Of a stretch of 64,000 nt of DNA, positions 16,916-26,766 are shown piece by piece (the first letter of the stretch is position 1; every line of letters starts with the position of its first letter). The stretch spans positions 39,840 through 103,839 of the forward strand of contig JAJDAY010000005.1 in assembly GCA_029261655.1 (NCBI GenBank), in the 5' to 3' direction. Origin of the DNA: Nitrospinaceae bacterium. GTDB lineage: Bacteria > Nitrospinota > Nitrospinia > Nitrospinales > VA-1. The notes under the pieces are model-generated. The model ran no database searches. It was given only the letters and a program-made list of their open reading frames with translations, and was not told the DNA's origin. Both the position numbers and the translations under genes were made by a program.

Positions 16916-18312
16916 AGAAGCACGGCCAACTTTTCCTTTCCGCCCTTTTTATTTCTGACAGTCTAGCCATCTTTTCTTCCTGGTTGTTGGCCTACAGCAT
17001 CCGCTTTCAACTCCAGTTTGTTCCAGTGACATTGGGGGTTCCTCCATTAGAGCGATACATCGAAGCCATTGTTCCGATCTGGATCGTTTTCTGGATAAAT
17101 ATGAAAATGTTCGGATTGTACCGGCCTCTGCGGGGCAAACCGGGTTCCAGTGAATTTTTTCTTATCCTTAAAGTCACCTCTTTTTCCGTTCTGATATTGG
17201 CCGCGGTCACGTTCTTTTTCAGGGAGTTCAGTTATTCGCGAATCGTGGCGGTTTATTTCTGGGGCATAGCCACTGTTTTGATAATGGTTTCCCACGGGTT
17301 GATGAGAAAAATTCTGGAAATGGTGCGCGGAAAAGGCTGGAATTTGCAGAAGGTATTGGTGGTCGGCGCGGGGGATCTTGGACAACTGGTTGTCGAGAAA
17401 CTGCACCTGCATCCTGAAATCGGATTTCAAGTGGTTGGGTATTTGACCCGGCATCCTGAAAAAATTGGTAAGAGCTTTAAGGATTGTAAAGTTCTGGGAG
17501 AATATCAGGATGTTTCAAAGGTGATTCGGGAGTTTAATGTAGATCAATTGTTTGTCGCCCTCCCTCTGCAGGCCAACGACCGGTTGGAACAAATTCTGGA
17601 TAACCTGGGGGAAGAGACCGTCGACATCAAAGTGGTCCCTGATCTTATGAATTACATGAATATTCAATCGGGGGTGGAAGAGTTGGATGGACTGCCCATC
17701 GTGAATCTCGCAGAGTCTCCGCTTTATGGCTGGAATGTTGTTGTCAAACGAACGTCGGATATTATCTTGTCGAGTTTTGCTCTTTTGATTTCGGCGCCCC
17801 TCATGTTTCTGATCGCGCTCCTGATTAAAATGGAATCCCGTGGGGCCGTATTTTATCGGCAGGAGAGGGTGGGGCTGGACCGGCAGGTTTTTTCAATGCT
17901 CAAGTTTCGCTCGATGAAAGAAGAGGCGGAGAGCTCAACCGGGCCTGTTTGGGCTAAAGAAAATGATGAAAGAAGAACCAGGATCGGTGAAATTTTGAGA
18001 AAAACCAGTCTGGATGAACTGCCGCAATTATTCAATGTATTGAAAGGTGAGATGAGTCTGGTCGGCCCGCGTCCGGAAAGGTCGGTCTTTATTGAGGATT
18101 TCAAACAGTCGATTCCGCATTATATGTTGCGGTTAAAGATGAAAGCGGGTTTGACCGGGTGGGCACAAGTGAATGGCTGGCGGGGAAACACGTCGTTAGA
18201 GAAAAGAATTGAATGCGACTTGTTTTACATAAAAAACTGGTCGCTGTGGTTTGACCTCAAGATCATATTGATGACTTTCTGGAGAGGTTTTGTAAATCGG
18301 CATGCCTACTGA
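16909..18312 (+). CDS. Undecaprenyl-phosphate sugar-1-phosphate transferase, WcaJ/WbaP type
   Basis: At 467 residues this has the full architecture: four or five N-terminal membrane spans (about residues 10-125), a Rossmann-like middle domain (VLVVGAGDLGQLVVEKL, about 150-165), one more span near 285, and the C-terminal bacterial sugar transferase domain (FRSMKEE, then GEMSLVGPRPERSVF and GLTGWAQVNGWRG). It starts glycan assembly by moving a sugar-1-phosphate from a nucleotide sugar to undecaprenyl phosphate in the inner membrane. It is coupled to the glycosyltransferase upstream and overlaps kdsB by 11 nt downstream, so the four genes are probably one operon. Confidence 0.92.
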   Translation: MLKKHGQLFLSALFISDSLAIFSSWLLAYSIRFQLQFVPVTLGVPPLERYIEAIVPIWIVFWINMKMFGLYRPLRGKPGSSEFFLILKVTSFSVLILAAVTFFFREFSYSRIVAVYFWGIATVLIMVSHGLMRKILEMVRGKGWNLQKVLVVGAGDLGQLVVEKLHLHPEIGFQVVGYLTRHPEKIGKSFKDCKVLGEYQDVSKVIREFNVDQLFVALPLQANDRLEQILDNLGEETVDIKVVPDLMNYMNIQSGVEELDGLPIVNLAESPLYGWNVVVKRTSDIILSSFALLISAPLMFLIALLIKMESRGAVFYRQERVGLDRQVFSMLKFRSMKEEAESSTGPVWAKENDERRTRIGEILRKTSLDELPQLFNVLKGEMSLVGPRPERSVFIEDFKQSIPHYMLRLKMKAGLTGWAQVNGWRGNTSLEKRIECDLFYIKNWSLWFDLKIILMTFWRGFVNRHAY

Positions 18313-19090
18313 CCCCAAAGTCATTGCTGTCATTCCGGCCCGATGGGCATCCACCAGGTTTCCCGGAAAGCCTCTGGCGATCATTCGCGGCAAACCCATG
18401 ATACAGTGGGTGGTTGAGCAGGCGGGAAAGGCGCGTTCCGTGTCGGCAGTGATCGTCGCGACGGATGACGACCGTATCGCGGAGGCTGTGCGGGGTTTTG
18501 GCGGGTCGGCGGTGATGACCTCCCTCGATCATTTATCGGGAACAGACCGGGTGGCGGAGGTGGTGGAATCCAGGGACTGTGAGATTGTCGTCAACGTGCA
18601 GGGAGATGAACCTTTAATACCTCCCGAAAATATCGACCTGATCGTCGCTCCTTTGGCAAACGATGAGACTGTTCAGGTTTCCACCTTGATGAAGAAGATT
18701 GATTCGGTGGAGGCTCTGGTCGATCCGAATATCTGCAAGGTTGTGGTGGACCATCGTGGCAACGCGCTTTATTTTTCCAGGGCGCCGGTTCCGTTTGACC
18801 GCGATGGCTGGACGCGCGATCTAAAAGATGGAGAGGGTGTGTGGCCAAGGGACATGAAAGTGAAGGCCTATAAGCATATCGGTTTGTATGCCTACCGGAA
18901 ATCCTTTCTGTCGGGTTTTCCACACTTGATGCCATCTAAGTTGGAAAGTATTGAGAAGCTGGAGCAATTGCGTATTTTGGAAAACGGGTTTTCGATCCGG
19001 GTGGTGGAAACAGAAATGGATTCCATTGGTGTGGACCGCGTCGAGGATCTGACGGCGGTGGAAAAGTTTTTAGGAAAAACAATGTCTTGA
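18302..19090 (+). CDS. kdsB: 3-deoxy-manno-octulosonate cytidylyltransferase
   Basis: A 262-residue CMP-Kdo synthetase: the CTP-binding start VIPARWASTRFPGKPLAII and NVQGDEPLIPPENI are family signatures, and length is normal. It activates Kdo with CTP for the inner core of lipid A, which identifies a Gram-negative envelope. The start overlaps the preceding transferase by 11 nt. The next gene, pyrG, makes its CTP substrate, an association common in many bacteria. Confidence 0.95.
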   Translation: MPTDPKVIAVIPARWASTRFPGKPLAIIRGKPMIQWVVEQAGKARSVSAVIVATDDDRIAEAVRGFGGSAVMTSLDHLSGTDRVAEVVESRDCEIVVNVQGDEPLIPPENIDLIVAPLANDETVQVSTLMKKIDSVEALVDPNICKVVVDHRGNALYFSRAPVPFDRDGWTRDLKDGEGVWPRDMKVKAYKHIGLYAYRKSFLSGFPHLMPSKLESIEKLEQLRILENGFSIRVVETEMDSIGVDRVEDLTAVEKFLGKTMS

Positions 19091-19140
19091 TAATTCCGCC
19101 TGAAGGTGGGAGAAAAATATTTTATAAAATAATTTTATAG

Positions 19141-20802
<1,662 letters not shown>

Positions 20803-20807
<5 letters not shown>

Positions 20808-21249
20808 CCATTCCCCGGATCAGGTCCAGCTTGCCGATGACCCCGACCAGTTTATCGCCATCCATGACAGGCAGGGTGTGAACGTCCTTCTCCGCCATGA
20901 TCGTGGCGATCTCGTTGATTTCGGTGTCGACGTTGACGGTGATGGGGTCGGGAGTGTAAATATCGGACACTTTATTTCCAGTGAGTTTTTTAACGTCCGA
21001 TTCAAACTTTTTTTCACTATCAAGAAAAAGGACGGCGTCGAACAGGGTGATGACTGTGGGAATGTGCAGGTTTTTATTTTGTTCGATCAAATTGCCCTGA
21101 GTCACGATCCCGATCACCTTTTTATCGTCATTTAAAACGGGAATGCCGTTTATATTGTATTCGATGAACAGGTCCGACAATTCACTGATGGGAGTGTTTT
21201 CTTCTACGGTGATGACGGTTTTACACATGATGTCTTTGGCAGTCTGCAT
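20803..21249 (-). CDS. Two-CBS-domain protein
   Basis: 148 residues made almost entirely of two CBS motifs: about residues 8-65 (ISELSDLFIEYNINGIPVLN, then KKVIGIVTQGNLIE) and about 92-147 (INEIATIMAEKDVHTLPVMD, then KLVGVIGKLDLIRG). Such free-standing pairs bind adenine nucleotides and regulate a partner enzyme or channel. The start is well supported by AAGGAGTGAGG just upstream. It is convergent with pyrG; the partner is unknown. Confidence 0.92.
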
Positions 21250-21474
21250 ACCTCACTCCTTGTTGTATCTAATGCTTTTAGGTCGATTCCCCATTCCTAC
21301 TTCCGATTCGCTCGATTATAGCTCACTTTATGGGCGGTTCGGGGTTTCATTCAAAAAACTTTTCTTTTTTATGAAATAATTATAGTATTTGTTCGGACCG
21401 GGAAGCCCAGTTAGTTTTTTTGGGAAAGCTCTATCCCGGCTTCATTGAAATTCACTTTTCCTCCTCTGGGTTTT

Positions 21475-22359
21475 ATGTCTGGAAATACAATTGCCCCTGA
21501 ACCCCGAAAAAGAAGGCTCCCCGACTGGGTGAAGGCTCCTCTTCCCAAGGGAGATAATTTTTTTCGCTTGAAGTCGCTGGTCCGCAAACATTCTTTGAAC
21601 ACGGTTTGTGAGTCGGCGTCCTGTCCCAATATTGGCGAATGCTGGTCCGCTGGAACTTTGACGGTCATGATTCTGGGCGATACCTGTTCCAGGGCCTGCC
21701 GGTTCTGCGATGTCCCGACGGGGAATCTGCAATTGCCGGGTCGGGAAGAACCGGAAGAGGTCGCCGATATGTTATCCAAACTGGGCCTTGGCTATGTCGT
21801 CATCACTTCGGTTGACCGCGACGACCTCTCCGATGGCGGCGCTTCCCACTGGGCCGAAACATTGAGGCAGGTGAAAAATAAATGCCCCGACATGAAAGTG
21901 GAAGCGTTGATCCCTGATTTTAAGGGGGAAACGGTTGACATAGAAAAAGTATGCCGGGCAAAGCCCGATGTTTTGGCGCATAACCTTGAAACCGTTCCTT
22001 CGCTCCAGGCAAAAGTTCGTCCTCAGTGTCGGTATCAGTGGTCGCTGGATACCCTCAATGTGGCCCGCCGGGAATTCGGGCTTGTCACCAAAAGCAGTTT
22101 GATGCTGGGGCTGGGTGAGAAAAAACACGAGGTGATCGAAACCATGCGCGATCTGGTGGCTATTGGATGCGATTTTCTGGCCATCGGTCAGTATTTACAG
22201 CCTTCATTGCGGCATCTTGAAGTTGTGGAGTATCTTCCCCCGGAAGTGTTTGCTGAATACAAGGAAATCGGAGAAGCTTTGGGGCTGAGTCATGTTGAGG
22301 CAGGACCTATGGTGCGGAGTTCGTACCGCGCCGAAAAGCAGATCGGCCTGCTAAAATAA
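21475..22359 (+). CDS. lipA: Lipoyl synthase
   Basis: Radical SAM enzyme with both iron-sulfur Cys sets: the auxiliary cluster in CESASCPNIGEC and the SAM cluster in CSRACRFC. It inserts two sulfurs into octanoyl groups on E2 and GcvH proteins. The length (294 residues) is normal and the C-terminus has the conserved GPMVRSSYRAE. ATG 21475 is preferred; an in-frame TTG at 21445 would add ten residues. Neither start has a strong ribosome site. No lipB lies beside it in this window. Confidence 0.95.
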   Translation: MSGNTIAPEPRKRRLPDWVKAPLPKGDNFFRLKSLVRKHSLNTVCESASCPNIGECWSAGTLTVMILGDTCSRACRFCDVPTGNLQLPGREEPEEVADMLSKLGLGYVVITSVDRDDLSDGGASHWAETLRQVKNKCPDMKVEALIPDFKGETVDIEKVCRAKPDVLAHNLETVPSLQAKVRPQCRYQWSLDTLNVARREFGLVTKSSLMLGLGEKKHEVIETMRDLVAIGCDFLAIGQYLQPSLRHLEVVEYLPPEVFAEYKEIGEALGLSHVEAGPMVRSSYRAEKQIGLLK

Positions 22360-22443
22360 TTTATTCGCTATTGGGTTTTAGGCATCGTATTTGCTCATTA
22401 ATAAATTGCTAACAGGTAGTGTCAAAGTTTTAACGGTCCTCAT

Positions 22444-23271
22444 ATGGTCGATATCAGTTCCATCAGCGCCGAGGGTTATGAACGGATCGGGGGAAGAGCG
22501 TCCCAGGGAGGGGGTCCCGAAGGACGGGACGCTTCTACTTTCCGGTCCATCCTGCTTGAAGCCCAGATGCAAAGACTCTCGGTCTGGAGTCAGCTCGGTC
22601 AGAGTTCGCCTGCGCCGGTCAATCTGTTCAACGAGTATCGAATCATACTGGACCAGGCAAGACGTCAGAATGATGTAAACAGTAATTCCTCATCAGTTCC
22701 TCAAAAAACTCTCAATCCCCAGCTCATTGCCCGACACTATGAAGTTGAATCCAGCCGGGCCTTTTTGGATGCCGACAGCCAGGGCGCCGAAAGTCCGCAA
22801 TCATTGTCATTGTCCGATTTAGCCGCTCTTGCCGGGGGTGTTCGGGGCATTCCAGGATCCCAGTTTCAACAATTGATCCAAAATGAATCCGGTTTTGACC
22901 CCAATGCCATCGGCCCTCAGGGAGGTCTGGGTCTTGGGCAGTTATTGCCCGAAACGGCAAATAAATTGGGGTTGCGCACCGATGCGGACCGGGAAGAAGG
23001 ATCGGTCTGGCATCCGGCATCCAATCTGGACGCGACCGCCCGTTTACTTCAGTCGTATCAAAATCAATTTTCCGAGCGGGGAGCTTCTGATATAGAAGCC
23101 TGGCGTTTTGCAGCAGGCGCTTTTAATTCGGGATTGGAAAATATACAGGAAGCCCTGGATTTGCTGAAAGGCGAAGACCGCCCGGAGTGGGATCAACTCG
23201 CAAAAGAACTCCATCGTGTCACGGGCCCATCGGCTAAAGAGACGATTGAATATGTCAATCGCTTGAAGTAG
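22444..23271 (+). CDS. Lytic transglycosylase, SLT domain
   Basis: The C-terminal half (about residues 130-270) is an SLT goose-lysozyme-like domain: catalytic Glu in IQNESGFDPNAIGPQGGLGL, then GQLLPETANKLGL and AAGAFNSG. The N-terminal about 125 residues are Gln/Ser-rich and disordered. No signal peptide is visible, unusual for an enzyme acting on peptidoglycan; similar leaderless SLT proteins are exported with flagellar or secretion machines, but none is encoded here. ATG 22444 is the first start in a weak ribosome context. Confidence 0.85.
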   Translation: MVDISSISAEGYERIGGRASQGGGPEGRDASTFRSILLEAQMQRLSVWSQLGQSSPAPVNLFNEYRIILDQARRQNDVNSNSSSVPQKTLNPQLIARHYEVESSRAFLDADSQGAESPQSLSLSDLAALAGGVRGIPGSQFQQLIQNESGFDPNAIGPQGGLGLGQLLPETANKLGLRTDADREEGSVWHPASNLDATARLLQSYQNQFSERGASDIEAWRFAAGAFNSGLENIQEALDLLKGEDRPEWDQLAKELHRVTGPSAKETIEYVNRLK

Positions 23272-23287
23272 GTGGCAGATCTCGAAT

Positions 23288-23315
23288 GACCGGATTCGAC
23301 CCCAAAGCGGACATT
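23288..23315 (+). repeat. Left flanking repeat of the RusA/HEPN unit
   Basis: These 28 bp match the reverse complement of 24587-24613 at 22 positions with one gap; the last ten bases (AGCGGACATT) are identical. The pair frames the two-gene unit. The right copy is itself an imperfect palindrome, so both may be REP-like elements. Confidence 0.5.
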
Positions 23316-23441
23316 GAAGAGTGATAGGGCAAAATATGAAAAAAGAACTATTATCAACTTTACTAAAATTTGATTATCACAAAAATTAGAAATTTGTCGT
23401 ATGTTATCTGAATATCTAGTTAGACATAAAGATGTGAGCAC

Positions 23442-23843
23442 ATGATTCCATTCGAATTCACTATCAAAGGTCCGCCTATTTCACTCCAAGCAAAAGGTGC
23501 ATCTCGTCGAAAATGGAAAGCCAAAGTAGCGGCAGCAGCGAACGCAAAAGTAATACCTGGTAACGCATCTACAACTGACGATGTTGCAATAAGAATAACG
23601 TATTATTATGAAGGAGATACGCCTGATGTTGACAATATTATTAAGCCTATTCAGGATGCCCTAATTGGTATTGTGTATGATGATGACTCACAGGTAGTAA
23701 AAACCACTTCAGAAAAAGTCCGGATAGATGGGTCATTTACAATAAGAGGCGCATCTGCTGTATTACTATTAGCATTTTCAAATCGGGATGCATTTGTGCA
23801 TATACAAGTAACAACCCCGCCAGATATGAGTGTGCTCCTATGA
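23442..23843 (+). CDS. RusA-family Holliday junction resolvase
   Basis: 133 residues with the RusA core DTPDVDNIIKPIQDALIGIV followed by YDDDSQV, containing the Asp residues that bind catalytic metal. Known RusA enzymes cut four-way DNA junctions and usually come from prophages. Here no phage genes surround it. The base composition is clearly more AT-rich than lipA or the transglycosylase, which suggests transfer. It overlaps the next gene by 4 nt (ATGA), so the two are co-translated and probably work together. The start is ATG 23442; an in-frame alternative is not obvious. Confidence 0.88.
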   Translation: MIPFEFTIKGPPISLQAKGASRRKWKAKVAAAANAKVIPGNASTTDDVAIRITYYYEGDTPDVDNIIKPIQDALIGIVYDDDSQVVKTTSEKVRIDGSFTIRGASAVLLLAFSNRDAFVHIQVTTPPDMSVLL

Positions 23844-24532
23844 CAAAAACTAATACACAACGAGAGATCAAAAAAACTAGAGAGCTTGCACGTGAATATG
23901 AGAAAAAAGGCTTCACAGTTTCAATTGAACCTAAAGGGAAAGCAATACCGGCCTTTATAAGAGATCTTAATTTTACTCCAGATTTGATTGCTAAATCGCA
24001 AGAAGAATCATATGTAATTGAAGTGTCATCTAGGGATTCATTGGAAAGCCTTAGAAAGCTTTCAAGTATTGTTGATGCGATCGAGAAAAAGCGTGGATGG
24101 CATTTTATTTTGGTTATGACCAACCCTAGAGATTCATCAGCCGCATCTGCTCAACTGCCAATTCCTGAATTGGAAGAACTTCGATTATCTTATAAAAAAC
24201 TTTCCAATCTTATTGCCCTTTCTAGTCGCTATGGTAATGATTTTGATCAGGCTATTCTTCTTTTGGCATGGTCAATCATTGAAGGAACCTTGCGTATGTA
24301 CAATTACAGTGGGAGGACGAAGACTCCTGTTCGCTCGCCCCGATCAGTGGTTAGGGACGCTGTCATGTATGGTTTTATCACTCAAAAAGAAGGTGAGTTT
24401 CTCGACTTTATTGCAGATATTAGAAACCGCGTTGCACATGGTGCGGTAGAGACAAAGATTCGAGATGCTTCATTGCAAAAACTAGTTAAGCTCTGCAAAA
24501 GTCTTGTTTCTGAGGTGGTGAATAATGCATAA
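23840..24532 (+). CDS. REase-like (AHJR-type) nuclease domain fused to HEPN domain
   Basis: 230 residues in two parts. The N-terminal about 100 residues look like a PD-(D/E)xK fold of the AHJR (archaeal Holliday junction resolvase-like) kind: a basic helix, FTPDLIAKSQEESYVIEVSS with the acidic pair, then strands WHFILVMT. The C-terminal about 110 residues are helical and carry RNRVAHG, the R-x4-6-H motif of HEPN RNases. Coupling to a RusA-like resolvase and the HEPN motif suggest a defence or toxin role; this is inference. AT-rich relative to neighbours. Confidence 0.8.
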   Translation: MTKTNTQREIKKTRELAREYEKKGFTVSIEPKGKAIPAFIRDLNFTPDLIAKSQEESYVIEVSSRDSLESLRKLSSIVDAIEKKRGWHFILVMTNPRDSSAASAQLPIPELEELRLSYKKLSNLIALSSRYGNDFDQAILLLAWSIIEGTLRMYNYSGRTKTPVRSPRSVVRDAVMYGFITQKEGEFLDFIADIRNRVAHGAVETKIRDASLQKLVKLCKSLVSEVVNNA

Positions 24533-24590
24533 CATATCGTTCAACAATAGGCGTGTATAAGTTACGCGCCAGTTTGCTTAATCGTTAATG
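24527..24590 (+). other. Integron attC-like fold at the 3' end of the unit
   Basis: The 64 bp start with GCATAAC overlapping the HEPN stop, followed by ATATCGTTCAAC, a central inverted repeat (GGCGTGTA/TACGCGCC), and then TTTGCTTAATCGTTAATG. Order and spacing resemble an attC (59-base element): outer boxes near GCATAAC and GTTAATG, inner boxes TTCAA and CTTAA with one unpaired C. The right outer box departs from GTTRRRY, and a consensus GTTAGAC occurs at 23419-23425, left of the RusA gene. Suggestive, not proven. Confidence 0.35.
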
Positions 24591-24613
24591 TCCGCTATTG
24601 GCCGAAAGCGGTC
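24587..24613 (-). repeat. Right flanking repeat of the RusA/HEPN unit
   Basis: Inverted relative of 23288-23315. By itself it reads GTCCGCT...AGCGGTC around GGCC, an imperfect palindrome able to form a hairpin that could also end the transcript. Confidence 0.5.
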
Positions 24614-24681
24614 TTTCGAAGCACGAAAACGTCTGAAAAATTCTTTCCTCATCCCCTGCAACGATAAATAGCTGGTGGCGA

Positions 24682-25548
24682 CTATTTGATTTTTCGGAGC
24701 CCAAAAAATTCCTTGAAAAGGTTTTTCACCACAAAAACGATGTTTTCTTTTTTCTCCAACAGTCTTCTTATTGTGTAGGGCAGCCAGGCCTTGCCAAATG
24801 GAGTGTAAACGCGGACTTGAAAGCCCTTTTTCAGCAGGGTGTTTTGCAAGTCTCTCGCCACTCCGTAAAGCATTTCAAAATGAAAGGATTGGGGAGGAAT
24901 ATTTTCTTTTTCAACAAACGAAAGAATTTTCTGGAGAAGGTATTCATCGTGGGTTGCGATGGCTGGCATATTTCCTTCTTTCAGTAATTTATACCCCAGA
25001 ACTAAAAAATTTTCCCGTATGTCTTCCATAGATGTATAAGCAATGGATGGGTTTTCCTTATAGGCTCCCTTGCACAAACGAACGGAGATTTGACGTTCGA
25101 TCAGTTGATCGACATCGGCTTTGGTTCTGAAAAGATAAGCCTGAACCGCCTGACCGAGATTTTTGTGTTGGGAATGTAACTCCAGGCACATTTCGAGGGT
25201 GGGTTGGGTGTGATCAGAATCTTCCATGTCAAACCGGACGGTGTTTCTGCCAGCGGTAGTGAGAATGGTTGCAAGGTTTTGCCGACAAAAGCCCCTGTCA
25301 ATATTCAATCCCATTTGAGATAGCTTGACCGAAAAGTCCATGGGAATATCAATTGTCTCAAACTTCTTTATCAATTCTATATACAGGTCCCTGGCCGAAT
25401 CGGCTTGCTCACGGGTATCTACATTTTCTCCAAGAATATCTGCCGAGGATAAAAAACCGCGATCATGCAGTCTGCGAATGGCTTGCAGGGCGGTGTGAGG
25501 ATCTTCTCCAGCAATGAATCTTTTGGCAAAAGGATATAAAAGGTGCAT
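24682..25548 (-). CDS. Proline dehydrogenase (monofunctional PRODH)
   Basis: A 288-residue TIM-barrel flavoenzyme: VRFDMEDSDHTQPTLEMC, then VRLCKGAYKE and the C-terminal RVYTPFGKAWLPYTIRRL are characteristic. It oxidises proline to pyrroline-5-carboxylate, passing electrons to FAD and quinone. It is a single-domain protein, not fused to the dehydrogenase partner. An ornithine aminotransferase at 58-59 kb makes the same intermediate. It faces the opposite way from the RusA/HEPN unit. No neighbouring pathway gene. Confidence 0.9.
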   Translation of the reverse strand: MHLLYPFAKRFIAGEDPHTALQAIRRLHDRGFLSSADILGENVDTREQADSARDLYIELIKKFETIDIPMDFSVKLSQMGLNIDRGFCRQNLATILTTAGRNTVRFDMEDSDHTQPTLEMCLELHSQHKNLGQAVQAYLFRTKADVDQLIERQISVRLCKGAYKENPSIAYTSMEDIRENFLVLGYKLLKEGNMPAIATHDEYLLQKILSFVEKENIPPQSFHFEMLYGVARDLQNTLLKKGFQVRVYTPFGKAWLPYTIRRLLEKKENIVFVVKNLFKEFFGLRKIK

Positions 25549-25701
25549 GATGACCCCTCTAAAAAAACAGGAAGCAACGATAAAGCCTCAAAGCTCAGTC
25601 AATAATACACCTTCAACGAAATTTATTTGAAGTGAATTTTTGAATATTGGGAAAGTAAAAATTTGAAGAGTGGGGCGGGACCGGGGGATACGAAGATTCT
25701 G

Positions 25702-26130
25702 TTATCGGTTTAGTTCCTGGGCATTTGTTTTGGGGCGTTTGTTTGCCAATAAAAACTGCCGGGTTTGGTAAAAAATTTCGTTTGCGGTTGTTTTGGTTTT
25801 CTGGCGATCCGGGCTTTGAATGTTTATATTCATCCGTGTCGAGGTTGGAGTCAGAGATAAAAATTCGATCAGGATGTCCTGGTCAATGGTCGCCGCTTTG
25901 ATGGATTTTTTTTCAGGATGGGAACTGTCTCCGGTAATCATGATATCCATTTTATCCAACACACCGCGGGTGGCTTCATCCACCCAGTCAACCGAATAGT
26001 TTACGGTTTGCCCTGCCAGATGCAGGTTATTTTCACCTGAATTCAAGTCGCTCCGTTTTTCATCGGTCGTTGCGCAACCGGAAAAAAACAGGGAAAAAAC
26101 AAGGACGATCAGAAAGTTTCTTTGGATCAT
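25702..26130 (-). CDS. Small lipoprotein, DUF3568-like
   Basis: From ATG 26130 the product (about 142 residues) has a signal peptide with lipobox LFFSGC (Cys about residue 18) and a single alpha/beta domain (VNYSVDWVDEATRGVLDKMD onward) like the DUF3568 lipoproteins. An in-frame ATG at 26205 would place 25 polar residues before the signal, so I prefer the inner start. Function unknown; likely periplasmic and membrane-anchored. Confidence 0.75.
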   Translation of the reverse strand: MIQRNFLIVLVFSLFFSGCATTDEKRSDLNSGENNLHLAGQTVNYSVDWVDEATRGVLDKMDIMITGDSSHPEKKSIKAATIDQDILIEFLSLTPTSTRMNINIQSPDRQKTKTTANEIFYQTRQFLLANKRPKTNAQELNR

Positions 26131-26205
26131 AACAGTTCGTGATTCTATTGATTGATAGCCAGTTCGGGAACTTGCTCTGGAAGAGGTGTTTTTAGTTCCA
26201 GGCAT

Positions 26206-26647
26206 TGACAGAGTTTATCAGCAAACATTGTGCCAAATTTATGTAGCAATAAATCAAAGGAAAATTCCCGGATGACCTTTCAGGTGACAAAAATTGGACG
26301 CATTTAAGATAAATTTTATTTTGTATGAAATAGGGTTTGTAAAAATATCACAAATGGGCCGTTGGAGGGGGATAAAATTGGGATTTGCTATTAAATTGAA
26401 TGATTAGCTTGAAAAAAATGTTTACCTTCTTTGATATAATTTCCATCAAATTTTATGCAATTATGATTCATTAAGGTGCTGTCTTCTGAAACCCCCTTAT
26501 CTGCGGGGCCAAAATAATGGTCAGAAAAATTGAAGATCGGGTAAACTACCGGAATTTCAATTTAATACGTGGTTTAATGGGCCGATAAATCATAAAGAAA
26601 AGAGAATTTGGCAATATGCGGAACGTGATCGGAGGGGAGGGAAGTTC
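26206..26647. other. AT-rich intergenic region
   Basis: About 440 bp between divergent transcripts. It contains TTTGATATAATTTCCA near 26428, a -10-like motif repeated upstream of mlaA (54096-54155), and is the likely control region for the small plus-strand ORF that follows. Confidence 0.4.
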
Positions 26648-26731
26648 ATGTCTTTAGGTTGTATTCTTGGGGTGGGTGTTGCCGGGGTTGTGGTTGTTAC
26701 GGTATTGTTTTATTTTATTTCCAGGAATTGA
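26648..26731 (+). CDS. Small single-TM peptide, 27 residues
   Basis: A strong purine ribosome site (GGAGGGGAGGGAAG) precedes ATG 26648. The product is nearly all one membrane span (CILGVGVAGVVVVTVLFYFI) with a short basic C-terminus. A near relative in style lies at 38934-39053. Small proteins of this kind often stabilise respiratory or transport complexes; nothing here tells which. Confidence 0.5.
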   Translation: MSLGCILGVGVAGVVVVTVLFYFISRN

Positions 26732-26766
26732 TTTATCCCCGAAGTTTTAAGGGTTTGGGGTTCACC

